Positions 25,105-33,023 of a stretch of DNA of 64,000 nt are shown here, piece by piece. The translations under genes and the position numbers were made by a program. The notes beneath the pieces were generated by a model, which worked only from the letters and a program-made list of their open reading frames with translations, did no database searches and was not told where the DNA came from. Position 1 is the first letter of the stretch. Each line of letters starts with the position of its first letter. The DNA is from Streptomyces nymphaeiformis (lineage in GTDB: Bacteria > Actinomycetota > Actinomycetes > Streptomycetales > Streptomycetaceae): NCBI RefSeq assembly GCF_014203895.1, contig NZ_JACHJY010000001.1:1286683-1350682 (forward strand), in the 5' to 3' direction.

Positions 25105-26327
25105 CCGACCGCTACACCGTCGTCTCCGCCGACTGCCACGCAGGCGCCGACCTCCTCGACTACAGGCCGTACCTGGAGAAGAAGCACCACGACGACTTCG
25201 ACGCCTGGGCGGCGACCTACGTCAACCCGTACGAGGACCTCCTCGCCGACACCGCCGACCGCAACTGGAACTCGCAGCGCAGGCTGCGCGAACTCGAAGC
25301 GGACGGGATCGTCGCCGAGGTCGTCTTCCCGAACACCATCCCGCCGTTCTTCCCCAAGGCCTCCCTGATGGCCCAGCCGCCCACCCGCGCCGAGTACGAG
25401 CGGCGCTGGGCCGGGCTCCAGGCGCACAACCGCTGGCTGGCCGACTTCTGCGCGGACGCCCCGGGGCGCAGGGCGGGCGTGGCGCAGATCCTCCTCAACG
25501 ACGTGGACGCGGCGGTCGCGGAGATCCGCCGCACCCGCGAGGCCGGCCTGACCGGGGGCATCCTGCTGCCGGGCGTCCCGCCGGGCTCGCCCGTCCCGGA
25601 GCTGTACTCCGAGGCGTACGACCCGATCTGGGCGGTCTGCGCCGAGCTCGACGTCCCGGTCAACCACCACGGCGGCTCCGCCTCGCCGCCGCTGGGCGAC
25701 GAACCGGCCGCCCGGGCGGTGTTCATGGTGGAGACCACCTGGTTCTCCCACCGGGCCCTGTGGCACCTGATCTTCGGCGGCGCGTTCCGGCGCCATCCGG
25801 GGCTCAAGCTGGTCCTGACCGAGCAGGGATCGGGCTGGATCCCGGGCGTGCTCGACATGCTGGACTACTACCACGGGCGCCTGGTCTCGGCCGCGACGAG
25901 GGCCGCCACCGCCGAGTCCAAGTTCGGCGCCGGCCTCGCCGAGTCCATGGGCAAGGGCCCCGGCGAGGTCTGGCGGGACAACTGCTTCGTCGGCGCCAGC
26001 TTCATGCGCCCCCACGAGGTGCCGCTGCGCGACCGGATCGGCCTCGACAAGATCATGTGGGGCAGCGACTACCCGCACGACGAGGGCACCACCCCGTACT
26101 CCCGGGAAGGCCTCCGCATCGCCTACGCGGGACTGCCCCGGGAGGAGGTCGCCGCCATGGTCGGCGGGAACGCCGCCCGCGTCTACGGCTTCGACCTCGC
26201 CCTCCTCGACCGCCTCGCCGCCGTCCACGGCCCGGCCGTCGACGAGATCGCCGAGCCCCTGAAGGAGGTCCCGGCGGGCGCCACCAGCCCGGCCTTCGCG
26301 AAGGGCGGGTCGGTCCGGGTCTGGTGA
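25101..26327 (+). CDS. Amidohydrolase-2 family protein (ACMSD-like) 2
   Basis: 408-residue paralogue of the preceding protein, starting at the GTG at 25101 that overlaps its stop. Same landmarks: VVSADCHAGADLLDYRPYLE at the N-terminus, LQAHNRWLADFCADAPGRRAGVAQI, metal-site VNHHGGSASPP, LKLVLTEQGSGWIPGVLDML, and KIMWGSDYPHDEGTTPYSREGLR. Two divergent copies in tandem suggest either a heteromer or two successive steps of one pathway (hydrolysis and decarboxylation). Last gene of the operon; the VIT-family gene starts 24 bp later and may be read through. Confidence 0.9.
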   Translation: MTDRYTVVSADCHAGADLLDYRPYLEKKHHDDFDAWAATYVNPYEDLLADTADRNWNSQRRLRELEADGIVAEVVFPNTIPPFFPKASLMAQPPTRAEYERRWAGLQAHNRWLADFCADAPGRRAGVAQILLNDVDAAVAEIRRTREAGLTGGILLPGVPPGSPVPELYSEAYDPIWAVCAELDVPVNHHGGSASPPLGDEPAARAVFMVETTWFSHRALWHLIFGGAFRRHPGLKLVLTEQGSGWIPGVLDMLDYYHGRLVSAATRAATAESKFGAGLAESMGKGPGEVWRDNCFVGASFMRPHEVPLRDRIGLDKIMWGSDYPHDEGTTPYSREGLRIAYAGLPREEVAAMVGGNAARVYGFDLALLDRLAAVHGPAVDEIAEPLKEVPAGATSPAFAKGGSVRVW

Positions 26328-26351
26328 CCCGGCGGGTGCGACCCTCCAGGG

Positions 26352-27065
26352 GTGACCGAAGCCCCCGCACACGACGAGGCCCACGGCGGCGGCCTCGGCT
26401 CCCGTCTCAACTGGCTCCGGGCCGCCGTGCTCGGAGCCAACGACGGCGTCGTCTCCACCGCCGGCCTCGTCGTCGGCGTCGCCGGCGCCACCGAGTCCCA
26501 GGCGGCCCTGCTCACGGCCGGCCTGGCGGGGCTGCTCGCCGGCTCGATGTCGATGGCGGCGGGGGAGTACGTCTCCGTCTCCACCCAGCGCGACTCGGAG
26601 AAGGCGGCGCTCGCCCAGGAGAAACGCGAACTGCGCGAAGAGCCGGAAGCGGAACTGGCGGAACTGACCGGCCTGCTCGCCGCCCGCGGCCTCTCCCCGA
26701 ACGTGGCCCGCGAGGCCGCCGAACAGCTCACCGCCCGCGACGCGCTGCGGGCCCACGCGCGCGTGGAGCTCGGCATCGACCCCGACGCCCTCACCAACCC
26801 CTGGCACGCGGCGGCCGCCAGCTTCCTCGCCTTCACCGTCGGCGCCCTGCTCCCGCTGCTCGCGATCGTCCTCCCGCCGGCCTCCGCCCGCCTCTGGGTC
26901 ACGGTCGTCTCCGTCCTCGCCGCCCTCGCCTTCACCGGCTGGTGGAGCGCCCGCCTCGGCAGCGCCCCCACGGGCCCCGCGATCCTGCGCAACGTGGCGG
27001 GCGGCGCCCTCGCGATGGCGGTCACCTACGCGGCGGGCTCCCTGCTCGGCGCGGCCGGGGTCTAG
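26352..27065 (+). CDS. VIT1/CCC1 family transporter
   Basis: 237-residue membrane protein of the vacuolar iron/manganese transporter family. N-terminal NWLRAAVLGANDGVVSTAGLVVGVAGA, then TM2 with LLAGSMSMAAGEYVSVSTQRDSEKA, a charged cytoplasmic helix bundle (about residues 80-140) that binds metal in relatives, and three C-terminal helices, five in all. Expected to export Fe2+ or Mn2+ from the cytosol. GTG at 26352 follows CCAGG. It runs with the amidohydrolase operon but its family has no evident link to it. Confidence 0.92.
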   Translation: MTEAPAHDEAHGGGLGSRLNWLRAAVLGANDGVVSTAGLVVGVAGATESQAALLTAGLAGLLAGSMSMAAGEYVSVSTQRDSEKAALAQEKRELREEPEAELAELTGLLAARGLSPNVAREAAEQLTARDALRAHARVELGIDPDALTNPWHAAAASFLAFTVGALLPLLAIVLPPASARLWVTVVSVLAALAFTGWWSARLGSAPTGPAILRNVAGGALAMAVTYAAGSLLGAAGV

Positions 27066-27108
27066 CCGGGTCTTGTCGGAAGGTGCCAAAGCCTGCTGAC
27101 AGACGGTC

Positions 27109-27126
27109 TTACTTACTTGTAAGTAA
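27109..27126. promoter_or_regulatory. 18-bp AT-rich palindrome (TetR-type operator) upstream of the ether-lipid operon
   Basis: TTACTTACTTGTAAGTAA: 8-bp half sites TTACTTAC and GTAAGTAA around a 2-bp centre, 43 bp before the hydroxylase ATG and in a locally AT-rich patch. TTAC...GTAA palindromes of this size are typical for TetR-family repressors. No regulator gene adjoins, so it would be controlled by an unlinked one. Confidence 0.72.
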
Positions 27127-27169
27127 TCACGTCTAGCCGAGCCCGGTCCCCGCCTCTACCGTCGTCGGC

Positions 27170-28048
27170 ATGCCGCCCAACCTGCCCGATGTCGTGCTCT
27201 GGTCCATACCGGCGTTCGTTCTGCTCACCGTCCTGGAGATGGTCGTCCACCGGATCCACCCCGACGAGGACGCCGCCGGGTACGAGGCCAGGGACGCCGC
27301 CACCAGCATCGGCATGGGCCTGGGAAGCCTCTTCTTCGACGCGCTGTGGAAGATCCCCGTGGTCGCGATCTACACCGCCGTCTACGAGCTGACCCCGCTC
27401 CGCGTCCCCGTCCTCTGGTGGACGATCCCGCTCATGCTGCTCGCCCAGGACTTCCTCTACTACTGGCAGCACCGGGGACACCACGTCATCCGCGTCCTCT
27501 GGGCCTGCCACGTCGTCCACCACAGCAGCAGGAAGTTCAACCTCTCCACCGCTCTGCGCCAGCCGTGGACCGGTGTGACGGGCTGGCCGTTCTACCTGCC
27601 GCTGATCGCCCTCGGCGTCCACCCGGCGGCCCTCGCCTTCTGCTACTCGGTCAACCTCGTCTACCAGTTCTGGATCCACACCGAGCGCATCGACAAGCTG
27701 CCCCGCCCCTTCGAGTACGTCCTCAACACGCCCTCGCACCACCGCGTCCACCACGCCTCCCAGGGCGGCTACCTGGACCGGAACTTCGGCGGCATCCTCA
27801 TCGTCTGGGACCGGATGCTCGGCTCCTGGGTCGCCGAGACCGAGCGGCCCGTCTACGGACTCACCAAGAACATCGAGACCTACAACCCGCTGCGCGTCGC
27901 CACCCACGAGTACGCCGCCATCGCCCGCGACCTGCGCGCCGCGCACAGCTGGCGCGAGCGCGCGGGACGCGTCTTCCGCGGCCCCGGCTGGCAGCCCGCC
28001 CCGCCCGCCGGGACGAACCGGCCCGCCACGACGGAGGCCGCCGCATGA
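27170..28048 (+). CDS. Sterol desaturase/fatty acid hydroxylase superfamily protein, alkylglycerol monooxygenase-like
   Basis: 292-residue integral membrane di-iron enzyme. Histidine boxes: HRGHH (about residue 102), HVVHHSS (about 114) and HHRVHH (about 190). Text around them, FNLSTALRQPW, VYQFWIHTERIDKLPRPFEYVLNTPSHHRVHH, FGGILIVWDRMLGSWVAE, VYGLTKNIETYNPLRV and FRGPGW, is strikingly close to what I remember of human alkylglycerol monooxygenase (TMEM195), which cleaves ether lipids with tetrahydrobiopterin. It overlaps a lysoplasmalogenase gene by ATGA, strengthening an ether-lipid assignment. The family is certain; the exact substrate is inferred. Confidence 0.9.
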   Translation: MPPNLPDVVLWSIPAFVLLTVLEMVVHRIHPDEDAAGYEARDAATSIGMGLGSLFFDALWKIPVVAIYTAVYELTPLRVPVLWWTIPLMLLAQDFLYYWQHRGHHVIRVLWACHVVHHSSRKFNLSTALRQPWTGVTGWPFYLPLIALGVHPAALAFCYSVNLVYQFWIHTERIDKLPRPFEYVLNTPSHHRVHHASQGGYLDRNFGGILIVWDRMLGSWVAETERPVYGLTKNIETYNPLRVATHEYAAIARDLRAAHSWRERAGRVFRGPGWQPAPPAGTNRPATTEAAA

Positions 28049-28698
28049 GCACCCTCGCCCTCTCCCGCCCGACCGCCTCCCGCGCCCTGCTCGCCGCCTT
28101 CGGACTCGCCGCCGCCGTCGACCTGGTCTCCCTGCTCGCCGGCGCCGACCTCGGCCACCAGGTCGCCAAACCGCTCCTGATGCCGCTGCTCGCCGCGTAC
28201 GCCGTCAGCCTCGGCGCACCCCGGCTGCTCACGGCCGCGCTCCTCCTCGGCTGGGGCGGCGACGTCCTCCTGCTCTCCGACGCCGACTGGGCCTTCCTCG
28301 TCGGCATGGGCTCCTTCGCCGCCGGACACGTCTGTTACCTGGTCCTCTTCGGACGCAGGCGTACGTCCCCGGCGCTCGGCGCCCTGTACGCGGCCGCGCT
28401 CGCCGGCACCGTCACGCTCCTGTGGCCCGACCTCCCCGCCGACCTGCGGGTCCCCGTCGCCGGCTACTCGCTGCTGCTCGCCGCGATGGCGTACCGCTCC
28501 AGCGCCCTGGGACTCGCCGCCGGCCTGGGCGGAGCCCTCTTCCTGCTGTCCGACACCCTCATCGCCACCGGCATCGCCGAGTGGCCCCAGCTGCCGGCGC
28601 CGGACTTCTGGGTCATGCTGACCTATATCGCGGCGCAGTACCTGCTGACGGCGGGAGCGCTCCACGCGATGTACGGTGAACGTCGTACAACCGTCTGA
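28045..28698 (+). CDS. Lysoplasmalogenase-like membrane protein (YhhN/TMEM86 family)
   Basis: 217-residue protein with about eight membrane helices and family motifs GWGGDVLLLSDADWAFLVGMGSFAAGHVCYLVLF (aspartates in the second and third helices) and LFLLSDTLIATGIAEWP. Eukaryotic TMEM86 proteins hydrolyse the vinyl-ether bond of lysoplasmalogen to an aldehyde and a glycerophospho head group. ATG at 28045 overlaps the hydroxylase stop, so both are made together. An alcohol/aldehyde dehydrogenase-type gene follows 18 bp on and could take the released aldehyde. Confidence 0.9.
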   Translation: MSTLALSRPTASRALLAAFGLAAAVDLVSLLAGADLGHQVAKPLLMPLLAAYAVSLGAPRLLTAALLLGWGGDVLLLSDADWAFLVGMGSFAAGHVCYLVLFGRRRTSPALGALYAAALAGTVTLLWPDLPADLRVPVAGYSLLLAAMAYRSSALGLAAGLGGALFLLSDTLIATGIAEWPQLPAPDFWVMLTYIAAQYLLTAGALHAMYGERRTTV

Positions 28699-28716
28699 CA
28701 GCAAGGACCGCCCCCC

Positions 28717-29760
28717 ATGCGCGCCACCACCATCCACGCCCCGTTCGACATGCGCGTGGAGGACGTGCCCGACCCGGTGATCCAGGAACCCACGGACGTC
28801 GTCCTGCGGGTCCTGCGCGCCTGCATCTGCGGCAGCGACCTGTGGGCCTACCGCGGCGAGGCCGCCCGACAGCCCGGCCAGCGCATCGGCCACGAGTTCC
28901 TCGGCATCGTCGAGGCGGCCGGCTCCGACGTCACCGGCTTCGCCGCCGGCGACCTCGTCGTCGCCCCCTTCGTCTGGTCCGACGGCACCTGCGAGTACTG
29001 CGCCGAGGGCCTCCAGACCTCCTGCCCGCGCGGCGGCTTCTGGGGCTCGGTCGGCTCCGACGGCGGCCAGGGCGAGGCCGTCCGCGTCCCCTTCGCCGAC
29101 GGCACCCTCGTCAAGCTCCCCGCCGACGCCGCCTCCGACGACCGGCTCCTGACCGCGCTGCTCGCCCTCTCCGACGTCCTGGGCACCGGCCACCACGCGG
29201 CCCTCGGCGCGGGCGTCACGAAGGGCTCCACGGTCGCCGTCGTCGGCGACGGGGCCGTCGGCCTCTGCGGCGTCCTCGCCGCCAAGCGGCTCGGCGCCGA
29301 GCGGATCATCGCGCTCGGCCGGCACACCGCCCGCACCGACATCGCCCGTGCCTTCGGCGCCACCGACGTCGTCGCCGAGCGCGGCGAGGCCGCCGAGGCG
29401 GCCGTCCGCGAGCTGACCGGCGGGCAGGGCGCGCACGCCGTGATCGAGGCGGTCGGCACCGAGCAGTCGATGCGCACGGCCGTCGGCATCACCCGCGACG
29501 GAGGCTCCATCGGCTACGTCGGCGTCCCGCACGGCAGCGGCACCGGCCTCGACCTCTCCGTCATGTTCGACCGCAACATCGCCCTGCGCGGCGGCGTCGC
29601 CCCGGTCCGCGCCTACATCCCGGAGCTCCTCCCGGACGTCCTGTCGGGCGCGATCGACCCGTCCCCGGTCTTCGACCTGACGGTCGGCCTGGACGGCGTC
29701 CCGTCCGGCTACAAGGCGATGGACGACCGCACGGCCCTGAAGGTCCTGGTCAAGCCGTAA
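28717..29760 (+). CDS. Zinc-dependent alcohol dehydrogenase family protein
   Basis: 347-residue medium-chain dehydrogenase. Zinc-site text: CICGSDLWAYRG (catalytic Cys), GHEFLGIVE (His/Glu), and a partly lost structural-zinc loop, SDGTCEYCAEGLQTSCPRGG, with three of the usual four cysteines visible. Cofactor domain with GDGAVGLCGVLAAKRLGAERIIALGRH. Active on an unknown alcohol or aldehyde. It lies 18 bp after the lysoplasmalogenase gene on the same strand with no terminator between, so it may belong to the ether-lipid operon and act on fatty aldehydes; that link is inference. Confidence 0.9.
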   Translation: MRATTIHAPFDMRVEDVPDPVIQEPTDVVLRVLRACICGSDLWAYRGEAARQPGQRIGHEFLGIVEAAGSDVTGFAAGDLVVAPFVWSDGTCEYCAEGLQTSCPRGGFWGSVGSDGGQGEAVRVPFADGTLVKLPADAASDDRLLTALLALSDVLGTGHHAALGAGVTKGSTVAVVGDGAVGLCGVLAAKRLGAERIIALGRHTARTDIARAFGATDVVAERGEAAEAAVRELTGGQGAHAVIEAVGTEQSMRTAVGITRDGGSIGYVGVPHGSGTGLDLSVMFDRNIALRGGVAPVRAYIPELLPDVLSGAIDPSPVFDLTVGLDGVPSGYKAMDDRTALKVLVKP

Positions 29761-29809
29761 CGGCACCGGGTGGGCATCCGTCGGCGGGTGCCCACCCGTA
29801 CGACCCCGG

Positions 29810-31123
29810 TCAGGCCCCGAGCCACTCCGCCGCGTCCGCCCCCGCGACGCCCGGCGGGCGTGACCAGTCCGTCGGGCCGCCCTCGTACGCGACCGGCGAC
29901 AACGCGTGCCGGAGGCGCCCGAGCGGCCCCTCCGACTCCGCGAGGTACCGCTCCGGCGCGTACCGCGGCAGCGAACCGCCGAGCCAGTGCCCCGTCTGCG
30001 CCAGCGCGAGCCGTACGAGACGGCTGCCGCCCTCCGCCCGCTGCTCCGTCAGCGACCGCAGCACCGCCGCCGCCAGCAGATACCCCGTGCCGTGGTCCAG
30101 CGCCTGCGCCGGCAGTGCGCCCGGCTCCTCCGCGGACCCCTCCACCGCCGCGATCCCCGTCGCCACCTGCACCAGGGAGTCGAAGCCCCGCCGCTCGCCC
30201 CAGGACCCGTAGTCGCCCCAGGCGGAGAGGCGGGCGGTCACCAGACCTGGCCGCTCCAGGTCGAACCGGTCGAGCGCCCCCGGCCGGTAACCGGTGACCA
30301 ACACATCGGCGGAATCCAGGAGTTCGTCGAAGGCGCGCCGGTCCGACGCCCGGTCCAGATCGAGCGCGACCGTCCGCTTGCCGACGCCGGTGTCCGCGTG
30401 CTGGTCGGGCAGTTCGGGGTTGGCGGGCGGGTCGATCCGCAGGACGTCCGCGCCGAGCAGCGCGAGCGTCCGCGTCGCGACGGGCCCGGCGATCACCCGG
30501 GTGAGGTCGAGGACCCGCAGCGGGCCGCCCGAACGCCGCCTCGGCGCGGCCTCGTCGAGCCGCTCCCGGGTCAGCAGCGGCCGCGCCGCCACCTCCCGGC
30601 CCTGCTCGCCGGCCGCCCACTCCTCGGGCGTGCGCAGGGCGACGGCCAGACCCCCGGCCGCGTACACCGCCGTCTCCACCTCGACGGCCTTCCGCTCGCC
30701 GATCGCCGCGGCGACGGCCTCCACGGAGCCCGAGCCGGAATCCGGCACCCCCAGAGCCGCCAGCAACGCCGCCTTGTGATGCGGGTAGTTGGCGTGCGTA
30801 CGGACCCATCCGTCGGCCGCCCGCCAGAACCGGGACAGCGGCGCGAAGTTCACCGGCGCCCGCCCGTCGACCCGCAGGTGACGCTCGCTCACGAAGGCGG
30901 TGGCGACGGCCCCGTCGTCCACCCGCACCGGCCCCGGCAGCCCCGCGTGCTCCACCGCGGCGAGCGAGCAGGCCGCGACCGTCGCGCGCGCCAGGTCCAT
31001 CACGGGCAGTCGCGCGGGCAGCAGTCCGGAGACCCCGCCGTACTCCACGCGGTCGACGAGGGCGGGATCGCCGCCGAGTGCCGACCACAGCAACTCCGTA
31101 CCCGTACGCACTGTGTTGTCCAT
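29810..31123 (-). CDS. CaiB/BaiF CoA-transferase with permuted domain order
   Basis: 437-residue family III CoA-transferase. The canonical N-terminal block of the family (PLRVLDLTRVIAGPVATRTLALLGADVLRIDPP) appears only at about residue 203, while residues 1-190 look like the small/C-terminal part (FWRAADGWVRTHANYPHHKAALLAALG ... RTPEEWAAGEQGREVA). The catalytic-aspartate block is kept (PAQALDHGTGYLLAAAVLRSL), so activity is likely, transferring CoA between carboxylic acids. ATG at 31123 (MDNTVRTGTELLWSALGG). It stands alone, followed by a short gap to the convergent dehydrogenase. Substrate unknown. Confidence 0.88.
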   Translation of the reverse strand: MDNTVRTGTELLWSALGGDPALVDRVEYGGVSGLLPARLPVMDLARATVAACSLAAVEHAGLPGPVRVDDGAVATAFVSERHLRVDGRAPVNFAPLSRFWRAADGWVRTHANYPHHKAALLAALGVPDSGSGSVEAVAAAIGERKAVEVETAVYAAGGLAVALRTPEEWAAGEQGREVAARPLLTRERLDEAAPRRRSGGPLRVLDLTRVIAGPVATRTLALLGADVLRIDPPANPELPDQHADTGVGKRTVALDLDRASDRRAFDELLDSADVLVTGYRPGALDRFDLERPGLVTARLSAWGDYGSWGERRGFDSLVQVATGIAAVEGSAEEPGALPAQALDHGTGYLLAAAVLRSLTEQRAEGGSRLVRLALAQTGHWLGGSLPRYAPERYLAESEGPLGRLRHALSPVAYEGGPTDWSRPPGVAGADAAEWLGA

Positions 31124-31166
31124 GACGGCAGTGTGGCACTGAGTGCCACCCCGCGGGCACGGAGAA

Positions 31167-31196
31167 GGCCCTGGTGTGGCGCACCACACCAGGGCC
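31167..31196 (-). terminator. Terminator hairpin of the subtilase gene
   Basis: Twelve-bp perfect stem (GGCCCTGGTGTG and CACACCAGGGCC) with a 6-nt loop, 19 bp after the subtilase stop on the minus strand and ahead of the CoA-transferase start. Confidence 0.78.
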
Positions 31197-31214
31197 CTCA
31201 CGCACGGGTACCGC

Positions 31215-32750
31215 TTACTTCACGGCGGCCAGCGCGTCGATCAGACCGGCTCCGTAGAAGCCGTTCTTGTTCTTGCCGCCCTCGCAGACGGCGTCGATCT
31301 TGCCGTCGCCCTCGATGTCGTACGGGTTGGTGCAGGCGAGGTCGTCGGCCTGCGCGTACAGCAGCGCCTTCAGCGCCGCCGGGCTGGCGTTCGGGTGCGT
31401 CGACTTCAGCAGCGCGAGCACACCGGCGGCGTGCGGGGACGCCATCGACGTACCGGCCTTGTAGTTGTAGCCGCCGTCGACCGTGGTCGACAGGATGCGG
31501 CCGTTGACCGCCGGGGCGTCCGGGGTCTGGTACTCGGTGCGGTCACCGCCGGGGGCGGCGACGTCGATCACGCCGAGACCGTAGTTGGAGTAGGACGACT
31601 TGAGGTTCTTCGCCCCGGTCGCGGAGACCGTCACGACGCCCGGCAGCATCGACGGGTAGTCGAAGCACTCCGTCGGGTCGACGTCACGGGTGACCGCCGT
31701 GGTGTCGTTCGGGCTGGTCGTGTCCGTGATCGTGTCGGCCGCCAGGTCGAACTTGGAGTTGCCGGCCGCGGCGACGTTGACCGTGCCCTTCTTCTCCGCG
31801 TAGCGGGTGGCACGGGTGACCGCCTCGATGAGGGCCTTCTGGTCCTCGTCGTTCTTGCAGGCGAACATCCACGGGTCGGTGTAGTAGCTGTTGTTCGTGA
31901 CGTCGACGCCGTGCTCGGCCGCCCACACGAAGCCGCAGACCACGGCCTCGGTGTAGAAGAAGCCGTCGGGGGTCGACACCTTGATGCCGGCGAGCTTCAC
32001 GCCCGGCGCGACACCGGTGATGCCGATGCCGTTCTTGGCGGCGCCGATGGTGCCCGCGACGTGCGTGCCGTGGTCGGACTCGCCCTTCATCGGACGCCAC
32101 GAGCCGGGGGTGGTGTCCGGCTTGCCGGACACGCAGTTGGCGGAGGCGGCGGCGTCGAAGTTCGGCGCCAGGTCCGGGTGGGTGTCGTCGACACCCGTGT
32201 CGATGATGCCGACGGTGACCTTGCTGCTGCCGAGGGTCTTCGCGTGGGCCTTGTCGGCCTTGATCGCCGGCATGTCCCACTGCAGGGGCTCCAGCGGGTC
32301 CTGGCCGTCGGCGGCGGCGGCCGCGGCGGCCTTCGCCTCGGCCGGGGTCAGCGCCTGCGCGCCCTCGTCGACGGAGTCGTCGGACTGGGCGGAGAGCGGG
32401 GCGGTGCGGGTCGAGCCGGCCGAGACCACGCCGTCCGCCTGACGGATCGTCTTCGCGAACTCGGGGTTCTGCGAGTGGACGACTATCACGCCTATCTGGT
32501 CGTACGAGATGACCACCTCGCCACCGGCGGCGGCGATCGCCTTCCGCACCGAGGCGGCGGTCCAGCGGCCCCCCTCGATGTTGACGACGTACGAGAGCTT
32601 CGGGCCGCTGAAAGCGGCCACGGTGGCCGGAGCGTCGCTCAGTTCCGCGGCGGAGGCGGCGCCGGGGGCAAGGAAGCCGAGCGAGGCCGTGAGCGCGAGA
32701 CCAACCGGCAGAGCGAGAGCTCGGCCGCGCCTCGATCCCAGATGAGCCAT
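31215..32750 (-). CDS. Secreted S8 family serine protease (subtilase)
   Basis: 511-residue exported protease. Signal peptide about residues 1-34 (Arg-rich start, LALPVGLALTASLGFLAPGAASA), then an inhibitor-like prodomain (YVVNIEGGRWTAASVRKAIAAAGGEVVISYDQIGVIVVHS), an Ala-rich linker, and the catalytic domain with Asp in VGIIDTGVDDTHPDL, His in DHGTHVAGTIG and Ser in GTSMASPHAAGVLAL. A short Cys-containing tail (CTNPYDIEGDGKIDAVCEGG) may form a disulfide loop. The ATG at 32750 has a GGAGA site; the upstream 270 bp are unusually AT-rich with inverted GAAG/CTTC repeats. Confidence 0.95.
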   Translation of the reverse strand: MAHLGSRRGRALALPVGLALTASLGFLAPGAASAAELSDAPATVAAFSGPKLSYVVNIEGGRWTAASVRKAIAAAGGEVVISYDQIGVIVVHSQNPEFAKTIRQADGVVSAGSTRTAPLSAQSDDSVDEGAQALTPAEAKAAAAAAADGQDPLEPLQWDMPAIKADKAHAKTLGSSKVTVGIIDTGVDDTHPDLAPNFDAAASANCVSGKPDTTPGSWRPMKGESDHGTHVAGTIGAAKNGIGITGVAPGVKLAGIKVSTPDGFFYTEAVVCGFVWAAEHGVDVTNNSYYTDPWMFACKNDEDQKALIEAVTRATRYAEKKGTVNVAAAGNSKFDLAADTITDTTSPNDTTAVTRDVDPTECFDYPSMLPGVVTVSATGAKNLKSSYSNYGLGVIDVAAPGGDRTEYQTPDAPAVNGRILSTTVDGGYNYKAGTSMASPHAAGVLALLKSTHPNASPAALKALLYAQADDLACTNPYDIEGDGKIDAVCEGGKNKNGFYGAGLIDALAAVK

Positions 32751-32834
32751 GGGTTCTCCACATCATCCGTATGTACTGTCCACGCGCGGGTTTACGTGCG
32801 GACAGGTGCATGACGAGTGAAGCTATCGCTGATC

Positions 32835-32885
32835 TTCCCGAAGCTTCAATGAGTTGAGAAGACTTCATGAAGATCTGTTCAAGAA
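32835..32885. promoter_or_regulatory. AT-rich patch of CTTCA/TGAAG inverted repeats between subtilase and DUF485 genes
   Basis: In the divergent intergenic region the short text CTTCA or its complement TGAAG occurs repeatedly, forming GAAGCTTC (32841-32848), GAAGACTTC and the palindrome CTTCATGAAG (about 32863-32873). GC content falls well below the surrounding 70 percent. Likely promoter/operator region; which gene it controls is not evident. Confidence 0.4.
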
Positions 32886-33023
32886 AATCCGCGACGTGAA
32901 CCGCTTCGCTTCCGGCTCCGTGCCGTTGGGCAGGGGAGGAGCTCCGTTCGGAGCCCCGCTTCCCGCACCCCTGGTGAGGCCCCCTTGACCCAGCCGTCCG
33001 CCCCCGCGTCACGAGGAGATTCC

